A stretch of 64,000 nucleotides of DNA from Pseudomonadota bacterium (GCA_023423895.1 JAFAER010000038.1:10065-74064), one strand, 5' to 3'; shown: positions 26,943 to 35,390, numbered from the stretch's first letter. Program-made: numbers and translations. The notes: generated by a model not told the origin, from the sequence alone.

Positions 26943-27797
26943 ATGCTACGCGCGCGGGAGATGGCCCAGACCGCACGCTCCACCCGCTCCTCTTCTCGTG
27001 CTCCCGCGAAAGCGCGAACCACTGTCGCCAAGGCCAAGCCTGCGACGAAAGGAAAGGCCGCCGACCTCCGGAACGTGAAGTCGTCTGCGTCGACGGTGAA
27101 GCCTGCGGTCGAGAAGCCTGCCATCGAAAAGCCCGCGGTCGAGAAGCCTGCGGTCGAGCGCGCGATGCGCCCCCAGCCGCCGCCGCCTCCGGCGCTCCCG
27201 AAGGGCGAGAACACGGCCCCGGCCGCTCCCCAGCGTCCGTCGCAGGTCGTCGCTCCGAAGGGCTACGTGCCGCTCGTCAACATTCCGCCGCTGCCGCCGC
27301 CGCCGAAGAACCTCAAGCTCAACGTCGGCGACAAGGTCGTTCATCCGTCGCATGGTCTCGGCGAGATCAGCGCGATCGAGCACCGTGAGATCGGCGGGGC
27401 GAAGGGCGAGTTCTTCATCATCCGCATCCTCGACAACGGCATGCGCGTGATGGTGCCGCGGACGTCGGCGCAGGCCGCTGGCCTTCGACCGGTCATGAGC
27501 TCGAAGGAAGCGGACAAGGTCCTCGAGACGATGAAGGCTCGCGAGGTCGCGGTCGACCTCCAGCCGTGGAGCCGCCGCTTCCGCGCGTACACCGAGATGA
27601 TCAAGAGCGGCTCGCCGCACGAGGTCGCGAAGGTGCTGCGCGACATGTACCGCCTCAAGTTCGACAAGGAGCTGTCGTTCGGTGAGCGCCGCCTGCTCGA
27701 TCAGGCGAAGAGCCTCCTCCTCAAGGAGCTCGCGGCGGCCAAGGGGATGACGGAGCCCGCCCTTCAGGCTCGCGTCGACGAGATGTTCCGGAACTGA
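26943..27797 (+). CDS. CarD/CdnL-family transcriptional regulator with basic N-terminal extension
   Basis: 284 residues. Residues about 1-115 are Ala/Lys/Pro-rich with repeated EKPAV units. The CarD_CdnL_TRCF domain follows: LNVGDKVVHPSHGLGEISAIEH, then FFIIRILDNGMRVMVPRTSAQAAGLR, and a helical C-terminal part (EVAKVLRDMYRLKFDKELSFGERRLLDQAKSLL). Proteins of this family bind the RNA polymerase beta subunit and stabilise open promoter complexes. The length well beyond the ~160-residue CdnL comes from the N-terminal tail. An internal ATG 18 bases later (MAQTARS) is an alternative start. Confidence 0.88.
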   Translation: MLRAREMAQTARSTRSSSRAPAKARTTVAKAKPATKGKAADLRNVKSSASTVKPAVEKPAIEKPAVEKPAVERAMRPQPPPPPALPKGENTAPAAPQRPSQVVAPKGYVPLVNIPPLPPPPKNLKLNVGDKVVHPSHGLGEISAIEHREIGGAKGEFFIIRILDNGMRVMVPRTSAQAAGLRPVMSSKEADKVLETMKAREVAVDLQPWSRRFRAYTEMIKSGSPHEVAKVLRDMYRLKFDKELSFGERRLLDQAKSLLLKELAAAKGMTEPALQARVDEMFRN

Positions 27798-27802
27798 CGC
27801 GC

Positions 27803-27856
27803 CGGACCGCGAAGTCGGCGGTCCGTATCGGGCAGCGCGCCGGGCATCCGGCGCGC
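27803..27856 (+). terminator. Two stem-loops after the CarD-like gene
   Basis: Immediately after the stop codon, an 8-bp perfect stem (CGGACCGC/GCGGTCCG, 7-base loop) is followed by a 9-bp perfect stem (GCGCGCCGG/CCGGCGCGC, 4-base loop). No U-run follows, so they may act in Rho-independent or Rho-assisted termination or merely protect the 3' end. Confidence 0.4.
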
Positions 27857-27942
27857 GCTTGCCGCCCCCACCACCACGCCGGTCGACGGCCGCGCGGATA
27901 CATCGACGTTCGTGTTCGCCCGTCGGGTTATCATCGGCGCCG

Positions 27943-28617
27943 GTGGCACTGCCTCATTCTCTGCGGTCCTGCGTCGTCCTCTCCCTCGTGACGGCGGTCG
28001 CGCTCGCGGCGACCGGCTGCAGCGATCTGCCGTCGAAGTCCGACGCGCTCGCGATCGTGAAGCAATCGGTTCAGGAGGACGCCTCCTGCACCCTTCCGAT
28101 CGCGATGCTCTCGCGGCTCAAGATGCAGCACGCGTCGAAGGCGATCTGCGTCCCGCGCGAAGGAGGAGCGCCGTCGGACGAGGCGTGGGCGTGCCTGGAG
28201 GCGCTCGAGGCATCCGGTGCGACGAGCCGGATGCCGAGCGGGTACATGGCCGAGTGGCCGGATGAGCTGAGTGGCTCGAGCTTCGACGCCGTCTCGCCGT
28301 ACGAGCGCAAGGCGCGCGCCCTCATCTTCAAGGGCTGCGTGGAAATGACACCGGGGCTGCGCGAGGGCTCCTTCCGCTGCGGCGAAGCCAACGCCGAGAA
28401 GATCGTGCGCCTCACGAAGCAGGACGAGTCTCATGCGCTCGTCCGGTATGCGCGCAAGATCACGCTCGATGCGAAGCTCTCCGCGATCGACGCAGCCTGC
28501 GGCTCGGTCACACGGCCGCCCCCGGAAGGAACGATCGTCATCGAGCGGACGAGCGACGCCAAGTGGATCCACAGCGCTTCGGAGCCCGCGCCGTCCGGAT
28601 CCGCATCCGGCCGCTGA
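27943..28617 (+). CDS. Lipoprotein of unknown function
   Basis: 224 residues from GTG, giving a signal peptide LVTAVALAATGC with clear lipobox; the frame upstream of the GTG is Arg/Pro-rich and lacks a signal. Mature part: SDLPSKSDALAIVKQSVQED, four to six cysteines (SCTLPIAM, AICVPREG, WACLEAL, KGCVEM, FRCGEAN, AACGSV) that could form disulfides, and a disordered Pro/Ser tail. No recognised family. Confidence 0.65.
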   Translation: MALPHSLRSCVVLSLVTAVALAATGCSDLPSKSDALAIVKQSVQEDASCTLPIAMLSRLKMQHASKAICVPREGGAPSDEAWACLEALEASGATSRMPSGYMAEWPDELSGSSFDAVSPYERKARALIFKGCVEMTPGLREGSFRCGEANAEKIVRLTKQDESHALVRYARKITLDAKLSAIDAACGSVTRPPPEGTIVIERTSDAKWIHSASEPAPSGSASGR

Positions 28618-28636
28618 GCCAGACGTTCATCGGTTC

Positions 28637-28657
28637 CTCCGCGCGGATCGCGCGGAG
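28637..28657 (+). terminator. Stem-loop after lipoprotein gene
   Basis: A perfect 9-bp stem CTCCGCGCG/CGCGCGGAG with a 3-base loop starts 20 bases after the stop codon. No U-run follows, so it is a terminator candidate only by position. Confidence 0.4.
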
Positions 28658-28985
28658 CGCGGACACGTCGAAGTCGGGGCCGCTGACGCGCGGGCGCGAC
28701 ATCCGTCTCGAGGTGAACGGATGCACGTCCGCGAGGTCAGCGGCCCCGACCATGACTCTTCCCCCAAACGAACCCAACAAACCCAACGAAGATGCGGCAC
28801 CGAAGCAACTCGCCGGCGAAGACCGGCGCAAAGCAAGAAAGCGTGAAGCACCAGGAGATACAGCAATCACACGAGATCACGTCACGTCGTCGGTCTCTCT
28901 CATCACCAACTTCGTGACTCTATTCGTGCATCCGGACACGTCATAAGGCCAATCGAACCTTCGGATGCAGCCATAAGTTCTCCGA
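28658..28985. other. Intergenic stretch upstream of lysR-type gene
   Basis: About 330 bases with lower GC than its surroundings. A 64-residue open frame begins at an ATG near 28752 (MTLPPNEPNKPNEDA) but has no ribosome site and low-complexity content, so it was not called. The last 120 bases are AT-richer and should hold the promoter of the LysR-type gene; no box pair stood out. Confidence 0.5.
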
Positions 28986-29894
28986 ATGACCCTGGCCGCA
29001 CACCACCTCGATGCGTTCCACGCCGTCGCAGAGGCAGGCGGGTTCTCGAAGGCCGCCAAGCGCCTCGGCATCACGCAGCCGGCGCTGTCGCAACGCATCC
29101 AGCAGCTCGAGTCGGAGCTGAAGCGTCGCCTGTTCGTGCGGGGACCGTCCGGAGTGACGGTGACCGAGGCCGGCGCCCGCCTCCTCCGCTACTGCGAGGT
29201 GAAGCGCGCGCTCGAATCCGAGGTCCTGGGCGACCTCGCCGTAGAGCCGAACGGAGCGACGGTGACCGACCTCGCCGGGACCGTGCGCATCGCCGCCTTC
29301 TCGTCGGTCGCGCGCTCGTGCGTGTTGCCGTCGATCGCGCCGCTCTTTCGCGAGCATCCGCGCCTCATCATCGACTTCACCGTCCGCGAGACCGGCGAGC
29401 TCGAGGCAATGCTCGCGCAGGGCAGCTACGATCTCGTCATCCTCGATCGCATCGTGCCGCGGCCGGACGTCGAGCACGTCGTCCTCGGCTCCGAGGAGCT
29501 CGTCCTCGTGGAGAGCAAGCACCACCGCACGCGGGACGACGTCTACCTCGATCACGATCCCGAGGACGAGACGACCCTCCGCTTCCTCGGCCGGCACGGC
29601 GTCAAAGCACGCTACGTCCGGCGCTCCTTCTTCGACGACATCTACGGCGTCCTCGATGCCGCCGCCCTCGGCTTCGGCCGCGCCGTCGTATCCCGGCACA
29701 TGCTCGTCGAGCCGCGCCTCGTCGAGTCGCTCCAGGTGGTCACCGCGATGCGGCCCACGCGGTCGCCAGTCGTGATGCACTGGTTTCGGCAGCCCTCGTA
29801 CACCCGCGCGCAAGAGGCCGTGCGCGCGGCGCTGACGGAGGGCGTGCCACGGGCGCTCGGCGGAACGAGGCAGCGGAAGAGCTCGCCCTCCTGA
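28986..29894 (+). CDS. LysR-family transcriptional regulator
   Basis: 302 residues, the normal length. The N-terminal winged helix-turn-helix is textbook: HHLDAFHAVAEAGGFSKAAKRLGITQPALSQRIQQLESEL, then RRLFVRG and VTVTEAG. A periplasmic-binding-protein-like effector domain follows (VRIAAFSSVARSCVLPSIAPLF, then SYDLVILDRIVPRPDV). It probably senses a small metabolite. The gene 85 bases downstream encodes a sugar kinase and could be a target, though LysR targets are often divergent and here the upstream gene converges. Confidence 0.92.
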   Translation: MTLAAHHLDAFHAVAEAGGFSKAAKRLGITQPALSQRIQQLESELKRRLFVRGPSGVTVTEAGARLLRYCEVKRALESEVLGDLAVEPNGATVTDLAGTVRIAAFSSVARSCVLPSIAPLFREHPRLIIDFTVRETGELEAMLAQGSYDLVILDRIVPRPDVEHVVLGSEELVLVESKHHRTRDDVYLDHDPEDETTLRFLGRHGVKARYVRRSFFDDIYGVLDAAALGFGRAVVSRHMLVEPRLVESLQVVTAMRPTRSPVVMHWFRQPSYTRAQEAVRAALTEGVPRALGGTRQRKSSPS

Positions 29895-29978
29895 CGGCGG
29901 GTCCTGCCGCTGGGAACCGGGGACGCGAGAAATGAGGTCGCCCGCCGGCCCCTCGCGGTCTTGGGATAGCCTGGGCGC

Positions 29979-31535
29979 ATGGCAGGGGCGCGGCTTCTCG
30001 GGATCGACATCGGAACCACCGGCGTCCGTGCAGCGATCTTCGACGCGACCGGCACGCTCCTCGCGGACGCGAGCCTGCCTTGCGTCTACGAGGCGCCGGA
30101 GCCGGGCTGGGCCGAGGTCCGTCCCGACCGCTGGTGGCGTTCCACCGTCGCCGTGCTCGCGGATCTCGCGACGCGCGCTCCGCAGGGCAACCTCGCGGAC
30201 GTGAGCGCCATCTGCGTCGTCGGCCAGGCGCCGACCGTCGTCCTCGTCGACGACGCGGGCGCTGCGCTCGGCACGGCGATCCTCTGGCTCGACACGCGCG
30301 CGGACCAAGAAGCACACGAGCTCGACGTCCACGCCTACTACCTCGGACCGAAGCTCCTCTGGCTCTCACGCCACGGCGCCTCGCTGCGCGCGCCCGACAG
30401 CGCGCGAGGTCGCGCGGACGCGGCGTGGAAGCTGCCCGATCAGGACGTGCTCGGGCGTGCGCGCTGGATCCTGCAGTCCCATGCGTTCGTCGCGCATCGC
30501 CTGACGGGCGTGGCGTCGATCGATGCTTCGACCGCAGCGCTCTCGCTCCCCTTCTTCGATCTCGCGACCAAGACCTGGATCCCGTGGGCGTGTGAGTCCG
30601 TCGGCATCCGGCCAGAACAGCTCCCGCCGGTGCGCGCGTCCCACGACGTGATCGGCGAGGTGACGGAGGCTGCGGCCGCGGCGATCGGGCATGGCCTTCG
30701 CGCAGGCACTCCGGTCGTGGCCGGCGGAGGCGACTTCGCGGCCGCGACGCTCGGCGCCGGCGTCGTCGACGAAGGCGAGGCGTGCTTGATGCTCGGCACC
30801 GCGGGCAACCTGCTCATCCCGCGCCGCACGCCGGGCACCGATCGCCGGCTCATCAACGCGCATCACGTCGGCGCGAACGTGTGGCTCTCGCTCGGCGGCA
30901 CGCTCTCCGGCGGAGCGCAGGAGTGGCTTCGGCACGCGCTGACGCGTGGCTCGTCAGGCGAGGACACCGCGGTCCGGACCGCCCTGCCGCCGTTCGATCT
31001 GCTCGACGCGGAAGCGGAGCTGGTGCCGAGCGGAAGCGACGGCCTCCTCTTCTTGCCGTATCTGCAGGGCGAACGAACACCGATCTGGGACACGGAGGCT
31101 CGCGGTTCGTACGTGGGACTCTCGCTCCGTCACGGGCGAGGCCATCTCTGGCGCGCGCTGCTCGAAGGGATCGCGCTCGGGTTCGTCGACTGCCAGGAGG
31201 TCGTCGCGGAGGACGGCGTCCGCATCCGCGACGTCGTCGCCGCGAACGGCGGCGGCAAGAGCGCGCTCTTTCGTCAGATCCTCTGCGACGCGCTCGGAGT
31301 CCCGCTGACGTACACGCCCGAGTCGGGTGGAACCGTGGCCGGCGCGGCGTTCCTCGCGGGGCTCGGCATCGGCGCGGTGCGCTCGGCGAACGATGCGCGG
31401 ACCTGGCGCGGCTCGTCGGTCCGTCACGATCCGGACCCTCGCGCGCACGCTCGGTACCGCGAGCTCCTCACGCTGCGCCGCCAGGCCTACGCCGGCTTGA
31501 AGCCGGTGTTCCGAGGCCTGGCGCAGCACCGCTGA
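29979..31535 (+). CDS. FGGY-family carbohydrate kinase (xylulokinase-like)
   Basis: 518 residues. LLGIDIGTTGVRAAIFD is the ATP-phosphate 1 motif of the actin-like kinase fold; GEACLMLGTAGNLL, FLPYLQGERTPIWD and ANGGGKSALFRQILCDALGVPL are the later FGGY signatures. The last motif fits xylulokinases, but glycerol, gluconate and ribulose kinases share it, so the substrate stays open. Cytoplasmic; phosphorylates a sugar or polyol entering central metabolism. It follows a LysR-type gene and converges with the secretion module, leaving 24 bases between them. Confidence 0.85.
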   Translation: MAGARLLGIDIGTTGVRAAIFDATGTLLADASLPCVYEAPEPGWAEVRPDRWWRSTVAVLADLATRAPQGNLADVSAICVVGQAPTVVLVDDAGAALGTAILWLDTRADQEAHELDVHAYYLGPKLLWLSRHGASLRAPDSARGRADAAWKLPDQDVLGRARWILQSHAFVAHRLTGVASIDASTAALSLPFFDLATKTWIPWACESVGIRPEQLPPVRASHDVIGEVTEAAAAAIGHGLRAGTPVVAGGGDFAAATLGAGVVDEGEACLMLGTAGNLLIPRRTPGTDRRLINAHHVGANVWLSLGGTLSGGAQEWLRHALTRGSSGEDTAVRTALPPFDLLDAEAELVPSGSDGLLFLPYLQGERTPIWDTEARGSYVGLSLRHGRGHLWRALLEGIALGFVDCQEVVAEDGVRIRDVVAANGGGKSALFRQILCDALGVPLTYTPESGGTVAGAAFLAGLGIGAVRSANDARTWRGSSVRHDPDPRAHARYRELLTLRRQAYAGLKPVFRGLAQHR

Positions 31536-31559
31536 CGCCCAGCCAATCGAGCCTGCCTG

Positions 31560-32303
31560 TCAGCCGCGAATGATTGCGGCGTTCGCGAGCTGCGTCTTCG
31601 CACTCAGGTACTGGCGAATGGATCCGATGGTCTCTCGAATGTCTTCCGAAGCGCGCCGCGCCTCCGTTGCTGCGCCTTCGACCGCAGACTTCGCTCGATC
31701 GATGTCCGCGTCTGCGCGAGCAATTTCCTCACGATCGCGTTCTTGCTCGCTCTTGGCCCAAGCCCCGCCGAGCCGGCTCGCAGCGCCGAACCCCTTGGAT
31801 GCGACTTCCATCAGATTGGCATCACGCGCGAGCCGCTTCGACTCCTTCGCCCATTCGGCTTTCCTGACGAGATCGCCCATCGATAGCTCGCTGCTCGGCT
31901 TCCCATCGAGAGCCGACGCGGCGGCTTCCTTCATCTCGCCGTCGAACCGAGTGAGCGTCGATGCTGCCGTCGCGACTGCGCCCGCTCCTTCCAGAGCGCC
32001 CTCGAGGACACCTTGCATGAACGTGTCGTCGGCGAGCTCGCGCATGCTCGCGATCTTCCGTGCGTGCGCCTCCTCCTGCGACTTGGAGGCTGCCTCTCGC
32101 CCTCGATCGCTCGACAGTCGGCTCTCATGCTTCTGCCGCATCATCATGACCGCGAGCGATGTCATCAAATCGTCGTAGGCGTTGACTGCGAACGGCGCAG
32201 GCAACAGCTCGGGGGCTCCTTCTGGCGAAGCCGCCCTGCCCCCCGCCACCAGCTCTGCGTTGACCGACGATACGCCACCTGCACCCGCCACACCGATAGT
32301 CAT
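31560..32303 (-). CDS. SctB-like (YopD/EspB/SseD-position) type III translocator candidate
   Basis: 247 residues. The start ATG overlaps the stop of the upstream SctE-like gene (ATGA). No signal peptide. The middle has one moderately hydrophobic, Gly/Ala-rich segment (DTFMQGVLEGALEGAGAVAT); the last 90 residues are a long amphipathic helix ending RETIGSIRQYLSAKTQLANAAIIRG, the coiled-coil C-terminus expected of minor translocators. Together with gene order this fits the smaller pore-forming subunit that partners SctE in the host or prey membrane. Sequence similarity alone is weak; the call depends on context. Last gene of the five-gene module. Confidence 0.6.
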   Translation of the reverse strand: MTIGVAGAGGVSSVNAELVAGGRAASPEGAPELLPAPFAVNAYDDLMTSLAVMMMRQKHESRLSSDRGREAASKSQEEAHARKIASMRELADDTFMQGVLEGALEGAGAVATAASTLTRFDGEMKEAAASALDGKPSSELSMGDLVRKAEWAKESKRLARDANLMEVASKGFGAASRLGGAWAKSEQERDREEIARADADIDRAKSAVEGAATEARRASEDIRETIGSIRQYLSAKTQLANAAIIRG

Positions 32304-33175
32304 CCCTTCACTCCTGCCATGGCGACCTCAGCCGCTTGATTGCACGACTCCAGTGCCTTCTGCGTCGAAACGAGAGCGTCGTTCGAAGCATCCAGCGCGT
32401 CTTCACTGCTCTCGATGATCAACTTCGCCTCGCGATGAAGTCGTTCCATCCGTAGGTGAGCTTCCTCTCGGTCCGCCGCGGCCACGTCGGCGTCGTGCTG
32501 GAAGTCGGCGATGACGATCGTCGCCGTCGCCGACGCTCCGGTCGCCCCGGCATTCGTGACCGTCGCTCCGGTTCCGAGAGCACGCATCCCATTCGATCCG
32601 CCGTTTGCCACGGCAGCGCCGAGCCCAAGCGCTGCGGCCGCTGCAGTGCCGAGCCCCACACCGGCTCCGGCGATCTCCATCCACATGCCGACCTTGTCAG
32701 AGTCCTTGCCCAGCAGCTTCAGCTCGCGAATCGCCATTCCCCCGCCCGAGAGAGCGACGCCAGCGATCCCGGCAGCAAGAGGCAGTGCCGCACCTCCACT
32801 GCACGCGACTGCCGCGACACTCGCGACGACGCCGGCGATCTTCGCGATCGTGCAGGCGACCTTCTTGAACTTCGCCCAGAACCCCCGAGCCTTCCGCTCG
32901 GCCGCTTGTTGGCGCTGCATTGCTGCCTTGAAGGCGTCCAGCTGCGCTTTCACCTCGAGCTTGTTCGAATGCGCTCCATTCTCTGCATCGCGGACCGCCA
33001 GATTGCTTTGCTTGATCTGGAGCGCGTAGAGAACCGTCAGCCCTGCTTCCACATCACCGAGCCCGGCGGGATCCGGCGTAGGCAAGAGCGAAGGCTCGAC
33101 GGGATTTGCGGAAGTCCACGTTCGTTCTGCGCCCGTAGCCGCCGAGCTCGCGGCGACTCCAGCGACCCCGCTCAC
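32300..33175 (-). CDS. SctE-like (YopB/SipB/SseC-type) major translocator
   Basis: 291 residues from GTG, which overlaps the TPR-chaperone stop (GTGA) and has GGAGG 5 bases upstream. An N-terminal helical part (LKVLYALQIKQSNLAVRD-like, then KAAMQRQQAAERKARG) leads into a hydrophobic hairpin: FWAKFKKVACTIAKIAGVVA, then GGAALPLAAGIAGVALSGGG, and a second Gly/Ala-rich helix near residue 175. The lysine-aromatic lead-in before the first helix is typical of SctE translocators. The C-terminal third is coiled coil. It should be exported by a type III machine as the larger pore subunit, kept soluble by the adjacent TPR chaperone. The secretion machine itself is not in the window. Confidence 0.65.
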   Translation of the reverse strand: MSGVAGVAASSAATGAERTWTSANPVEPSLLPTPDPAGLGDVEAGLTVLYALQIKQSNLAVRDAENGAHSNKLEVKAQLDAFKAAMQRQQAAERKARGFWAKFKKVACTIAKIAGVVASVAAVACSGGAALPLAAGIAGVALSGGGMAIRELKLLGKDSDKVGMWMEIAGAGVGLGTAAAAALGLGAAVANGGSNGMRALGTGATVTNAGATGASATATIVIADFQHDADVAAADREEAHLRMERLHREAKLIIESSEDALDASNDALVSTQKALESCNQAAEVAMAGVKG

Positions 33176-33579
33176 GACTGCCTCCGCTCGTACTCCACGA
33201 GCGCAGAGAGCTCGCGTTCTTCGCCTCCAGCGGTGATCTCGCTGGCAGCTTCGATGTGTTCGAGCGCCGTCTGCGTGTCCCCGCGCCGGCGCGCCAGCCG
33301 CGCCAGCGCCAGAAGGCAGCGGGCCGACGGCGGGCACGCGACAATCGAGCCAGCGCCGTAGAGCTCTTCCGCCACGTCCTCTTGTTCCAGCCTCTCGTGA
33401 CAGGCGCCGAGGCCGAGCCACGCACGCTCGTCCGTGGGTGCAAAGCGGACGAGCACTCGAAAGGCCTGGACGGCCTGCTCGAGTCGGTCCGCCTCGAGCA
33501 TCGTGTGAGCGAACGCGTAGAGCGCGTCTCGTGCACGACCTTCCGGAAGTAGCTGCGATGAATCGAGTACCGAGATCAT
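33172..33579 (-). CDS. SycD/LcrH/SscA-type TPR chaperone for translocators
   Basis: 135 residues, almost entirely three tetratricopeptide repeats: LYAFAHTMLEADRLEQAVQAF, then DERAWLGLGACHERLEQEDVAEELY, then ARCLLALARLARRRGDTQTALEHIE. Size and repeat number match class II type III chaperones, which bind a short N-terminal segment of the translocators in the cytoplasm. It lies 2 bases after the EspA-like gene and its stop overlaps the SctE-like start, exactly where sscA/sycD sits in known translocon operons. A generic TPR protein is the alternative, made less likely by context. Confidence 0.7.
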   Translation of the reverse strand: MISVLDSSQLLPEGRARDALYAFAHTMLEADRLEQAVQAFRVLVRFAPTDERAWLGLGACHERLEQEDVAEELYGAGSIVACPPSARCLLALARLARRRGDTQTALEHIEAASEITAGGEERELSALVEYERRQS

Positions 33580-33581
33580 CG

Positions 33582-34304
33582 TCAGCCTCGCATGTTGTTG
33601 ATGGCGACCATCGCCATGTCGTGCATCTTCCGCATCGTGTTCGAGCAGACGTTCACGATCTGGCTGCACGACTCGACGAGCTGCTGGACGCGAATCATCT
33701 GCATGCTCGACTCCGTCTGGAGTCCATCCGTGTGCGCCTTCAGCGAAGCGATGAGACTGGTCACTTCGTTCTTTCCGAGACCAGCGCCAGGGCCTTCCAG
33801 CGTCGTCACCGTGTAAGTGACGTATCCCGCATTGTCATTGACCTCAAAGGTCGTTCCGTACTCCTTGGCAAGCTTCTTTGCCTCGGCCCGGTCGCTAGTA
33901 ATACGCGTGAACGGAGTCGGAGCGACGGCCTTGTCGAGCATGCCTTGGATGGTCTGCGCTTCCTTCGAATCACCAAGAAGAGCGACGGCATCCTTTGCGG
34001 CCTGCTCGAACTCGGCCCAGCCCGCATCTCCCGGCTTGACTCCGGTCTCCTGATACTTCGTGAGCGTCGCCTGGAGCTGCTGCAACTGCGTGCAGCGCTT
34101 GTTGCGCGCATCCTGCTCCGTCATCATCGCGGTCAGCTTCGTGCGCGCGTCTTTCATCTGCAGCTGGAAGAACGCAAAGAGCGACTCGGGATCGGTCGCA
34201 TCGAAAGCGGAAAGCACGGATGCGTTGGCGATCGCGCGATTGATGGACGAGGTCGCGGACTCGTTGACGTAGTACTGGCTCGCAGTGTTGATCTCGACGG
34301 TCAT
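33582..34304 (-). CDS. EspA/SseB-like (SctA) secreted filament or tip protein candidate
   Basis: 240 residues, no signal peptide, no cysteine-anchored lipobox. The N-terminus is Ser/Thr/Asn-rich as in exported type III substrates. A central helix (FQLQMKDARTKLTAMMTEQDARNKRC) and a C-terminal heptad-rich helix ending QQLVESCSQIVNVCSNTMRKMHDMAMVAINNMRG give the two-helix coiled-coil layout of EspA and SseB, which polymerise into a sheath on the needle. AAGG precedes the ATG. The 61-residue gene just upstream would be its chaperone. LcrV-type tip protein is a less likely reading because the globular middle is short. Confidence 0.55.
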   Translation of the reverse strand: MTVEINTASQYYVNESATSSINRAIANASVLSAFDATDPESLFAFFQLQMKDARTKLTAMMTEQDARNKRCTQLQQLQATLTKYQETGVKPGDAGWAEFEQAAKDAVALLGDSKEAQTIQGMLDKAVAPTPFTRITSDRAEAKKLAKEYGTTFEVNDNAGYVTYTVTTLEGPGAGLGKNEVTSLIASLKAHTDGLQTESSMQMIRVQQLVESCSQIVNVCSNTMRKMHDMAMVAINNMRG

Positions 34305-34317
34305 TGTCTTCTGCCTT

Positions 34318-34503
34318 TCAGGCGCGCACCGCGCCGACCGGGATGGGGTGGGAGAGCTCGCAGACACCAAGTTCTTCACGAAGTGCGTCGAAGGAGACCT
34401 GAAGCTCGAGGTCACCTAGCGCGGAGAACGCGGGCTCGAGCGCCTCGAGTTGGCGCACGTACTCGTCGGCCTGCGCGAGGAGTTCATCGATTGTCTTGTT
34501 CAC
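34318..34503 (-). CDS. Small coiled-coil protein, probable class I-like chaperone of the filament protein
   Basis: 61 residues from GTG with GGAG about 9 bases upstream. It consists of one predicted coiled-coil helix, KTIDELLAQADEYVRQLEALEPAFSALGDLE, followed by a short tail. In SPI-2 the first gene of the translocon operon (sseA) encodes a small helical chaperone for SseB; this gene holds that position. It is shorter than SseA, so the equivalence is inferred from place and coiled-coil content. The longer frame upstream of the GTG reads as non-coding. Confidence 0.5.
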   Translation of the reverse strand: MNKTIDELLAQADEYVRQLEALEPAFSALGDLELQVSFDALREELGVCELSHPIPVGAVRA

Positions 34504-34720
34504 GTCGGGTTGCTCCGGTTGCGCAGCCCACGAGCTGCGTTGCCCTCTCCATCGGCCGCTCGCGACGCTGGTTGCGTCTTTTGTTGCCGAGCTACACTCG
34601 GCGGGACGGGTTCCAATCATTCCGGGCACTTGCCCAATCGCACCGTTACCGTCCGGCCCCAGCTCCGCAACGCCCCCGGTGCGGTCGAGGGCTCCCATCG
34701 ACCCGAGCGTCCCGCCGAGT

Positions 34721-35284
34721 ATGCTGCGCGGCGTGAAGCTCTATACGAAGACGGGTGACGACGGGACGACGGGGCTGTTCGGTGGCGCGCGCGTGAAGAA
34801 GGCGTCGCCGCGCGTCGAGGCGTACGGGACGGTCGACGAGACCAACGCCGCCATCGGCATCGCGCGTGCGACGAAGCTCGAGCCCTTCACGGACGGCGTC
34901 CTCGCGCAGGTCCAGGTCGATCTCTTCACGCTCGGCGCCGAGCTCGCGTGTGTGCCTGGCAAAGAGGCGAAGATGTCGATGAAGCTCCTCGACGCCGCCG
35001 ACGCCGAGCGCCTCGAGAAGGCGATTGATGCCGCCGAGGAGGGCCTGCCCCCGCTCAAGAGCTTCATCCTCCCGGGCGGGAGCCCCCAGGCGGCGGCGCT
35101 TCACCTCGCGCGAACGGTGTGCCGCCGCGCCGAGCGAGGCGTGCTTGCGCTCGACGATTCGCCCGCCCGGAACGAGCTCGTCATCTATCTGAACCGCCTC
35201 AGCGATCTCCTCTTCGTCCTCGCGCGCAAGGCGAACGTCGCAGCGGGCGTCGAAGACGTGCCCTGGGCCCCGCGCGGCACCTGA
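34721..35284 (+). CDS. PduO-type ATP:cob(I)alamin adenosyltransferase
   Basis: 187 residues. KLYTKTGDDGTTGLFGGARVKK and RVEAYGTVDETNAAIG are the ATP-binding signature of this family; the C-terminal helix carries RNELVIYLNRLSDLLFVLAR. The enzyme transfers the adenosyl group of ATP to cob(I)alamin to make the B12 coenzyme. It diverges from the secretion module across about 215 bases in which no clear promoter pair was found. A GTG four codons later is an alternative start. Note that myxobacterial B12 enzymes such as methylmalonyl-CoA mutase are not in the window. Confidence 0.92.
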   Translation: MLRGVKLYTKTGDDGTTGLFGGARVKKASPRVEAYGTVDETNAAIGIARATKLEPFTDGVLAQVQVDLFTLGAELACVPGKEAKMSMKLLDAADAERLEKAIDAAEEGLPPLKSFILPGGSPQAAALHLARTVCRRAERGVLALDDSPARNELVIYLNRLSDLLFVLARKANVAAGVEDVPWAPRGT

Positions 35285-35390
35285 CGCGGCGGTCGGCGGA
35301 GGGCGTCGAGCTCACCCGCGGGCGTGCGCCTGACGTGGAACGCTCGATGCAGTCAAGACGTCGCACCCCTCGAAGGAGGACGGAACCGCG

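Noticed and set aside
28752..28946. 64-codon frame between a lipoprotein gene and the lysR-type gene
   Set aside because: No ribosome site, low-complexity Asn/Pro start and Lys/Arg-rich middle; no sign of a fold.
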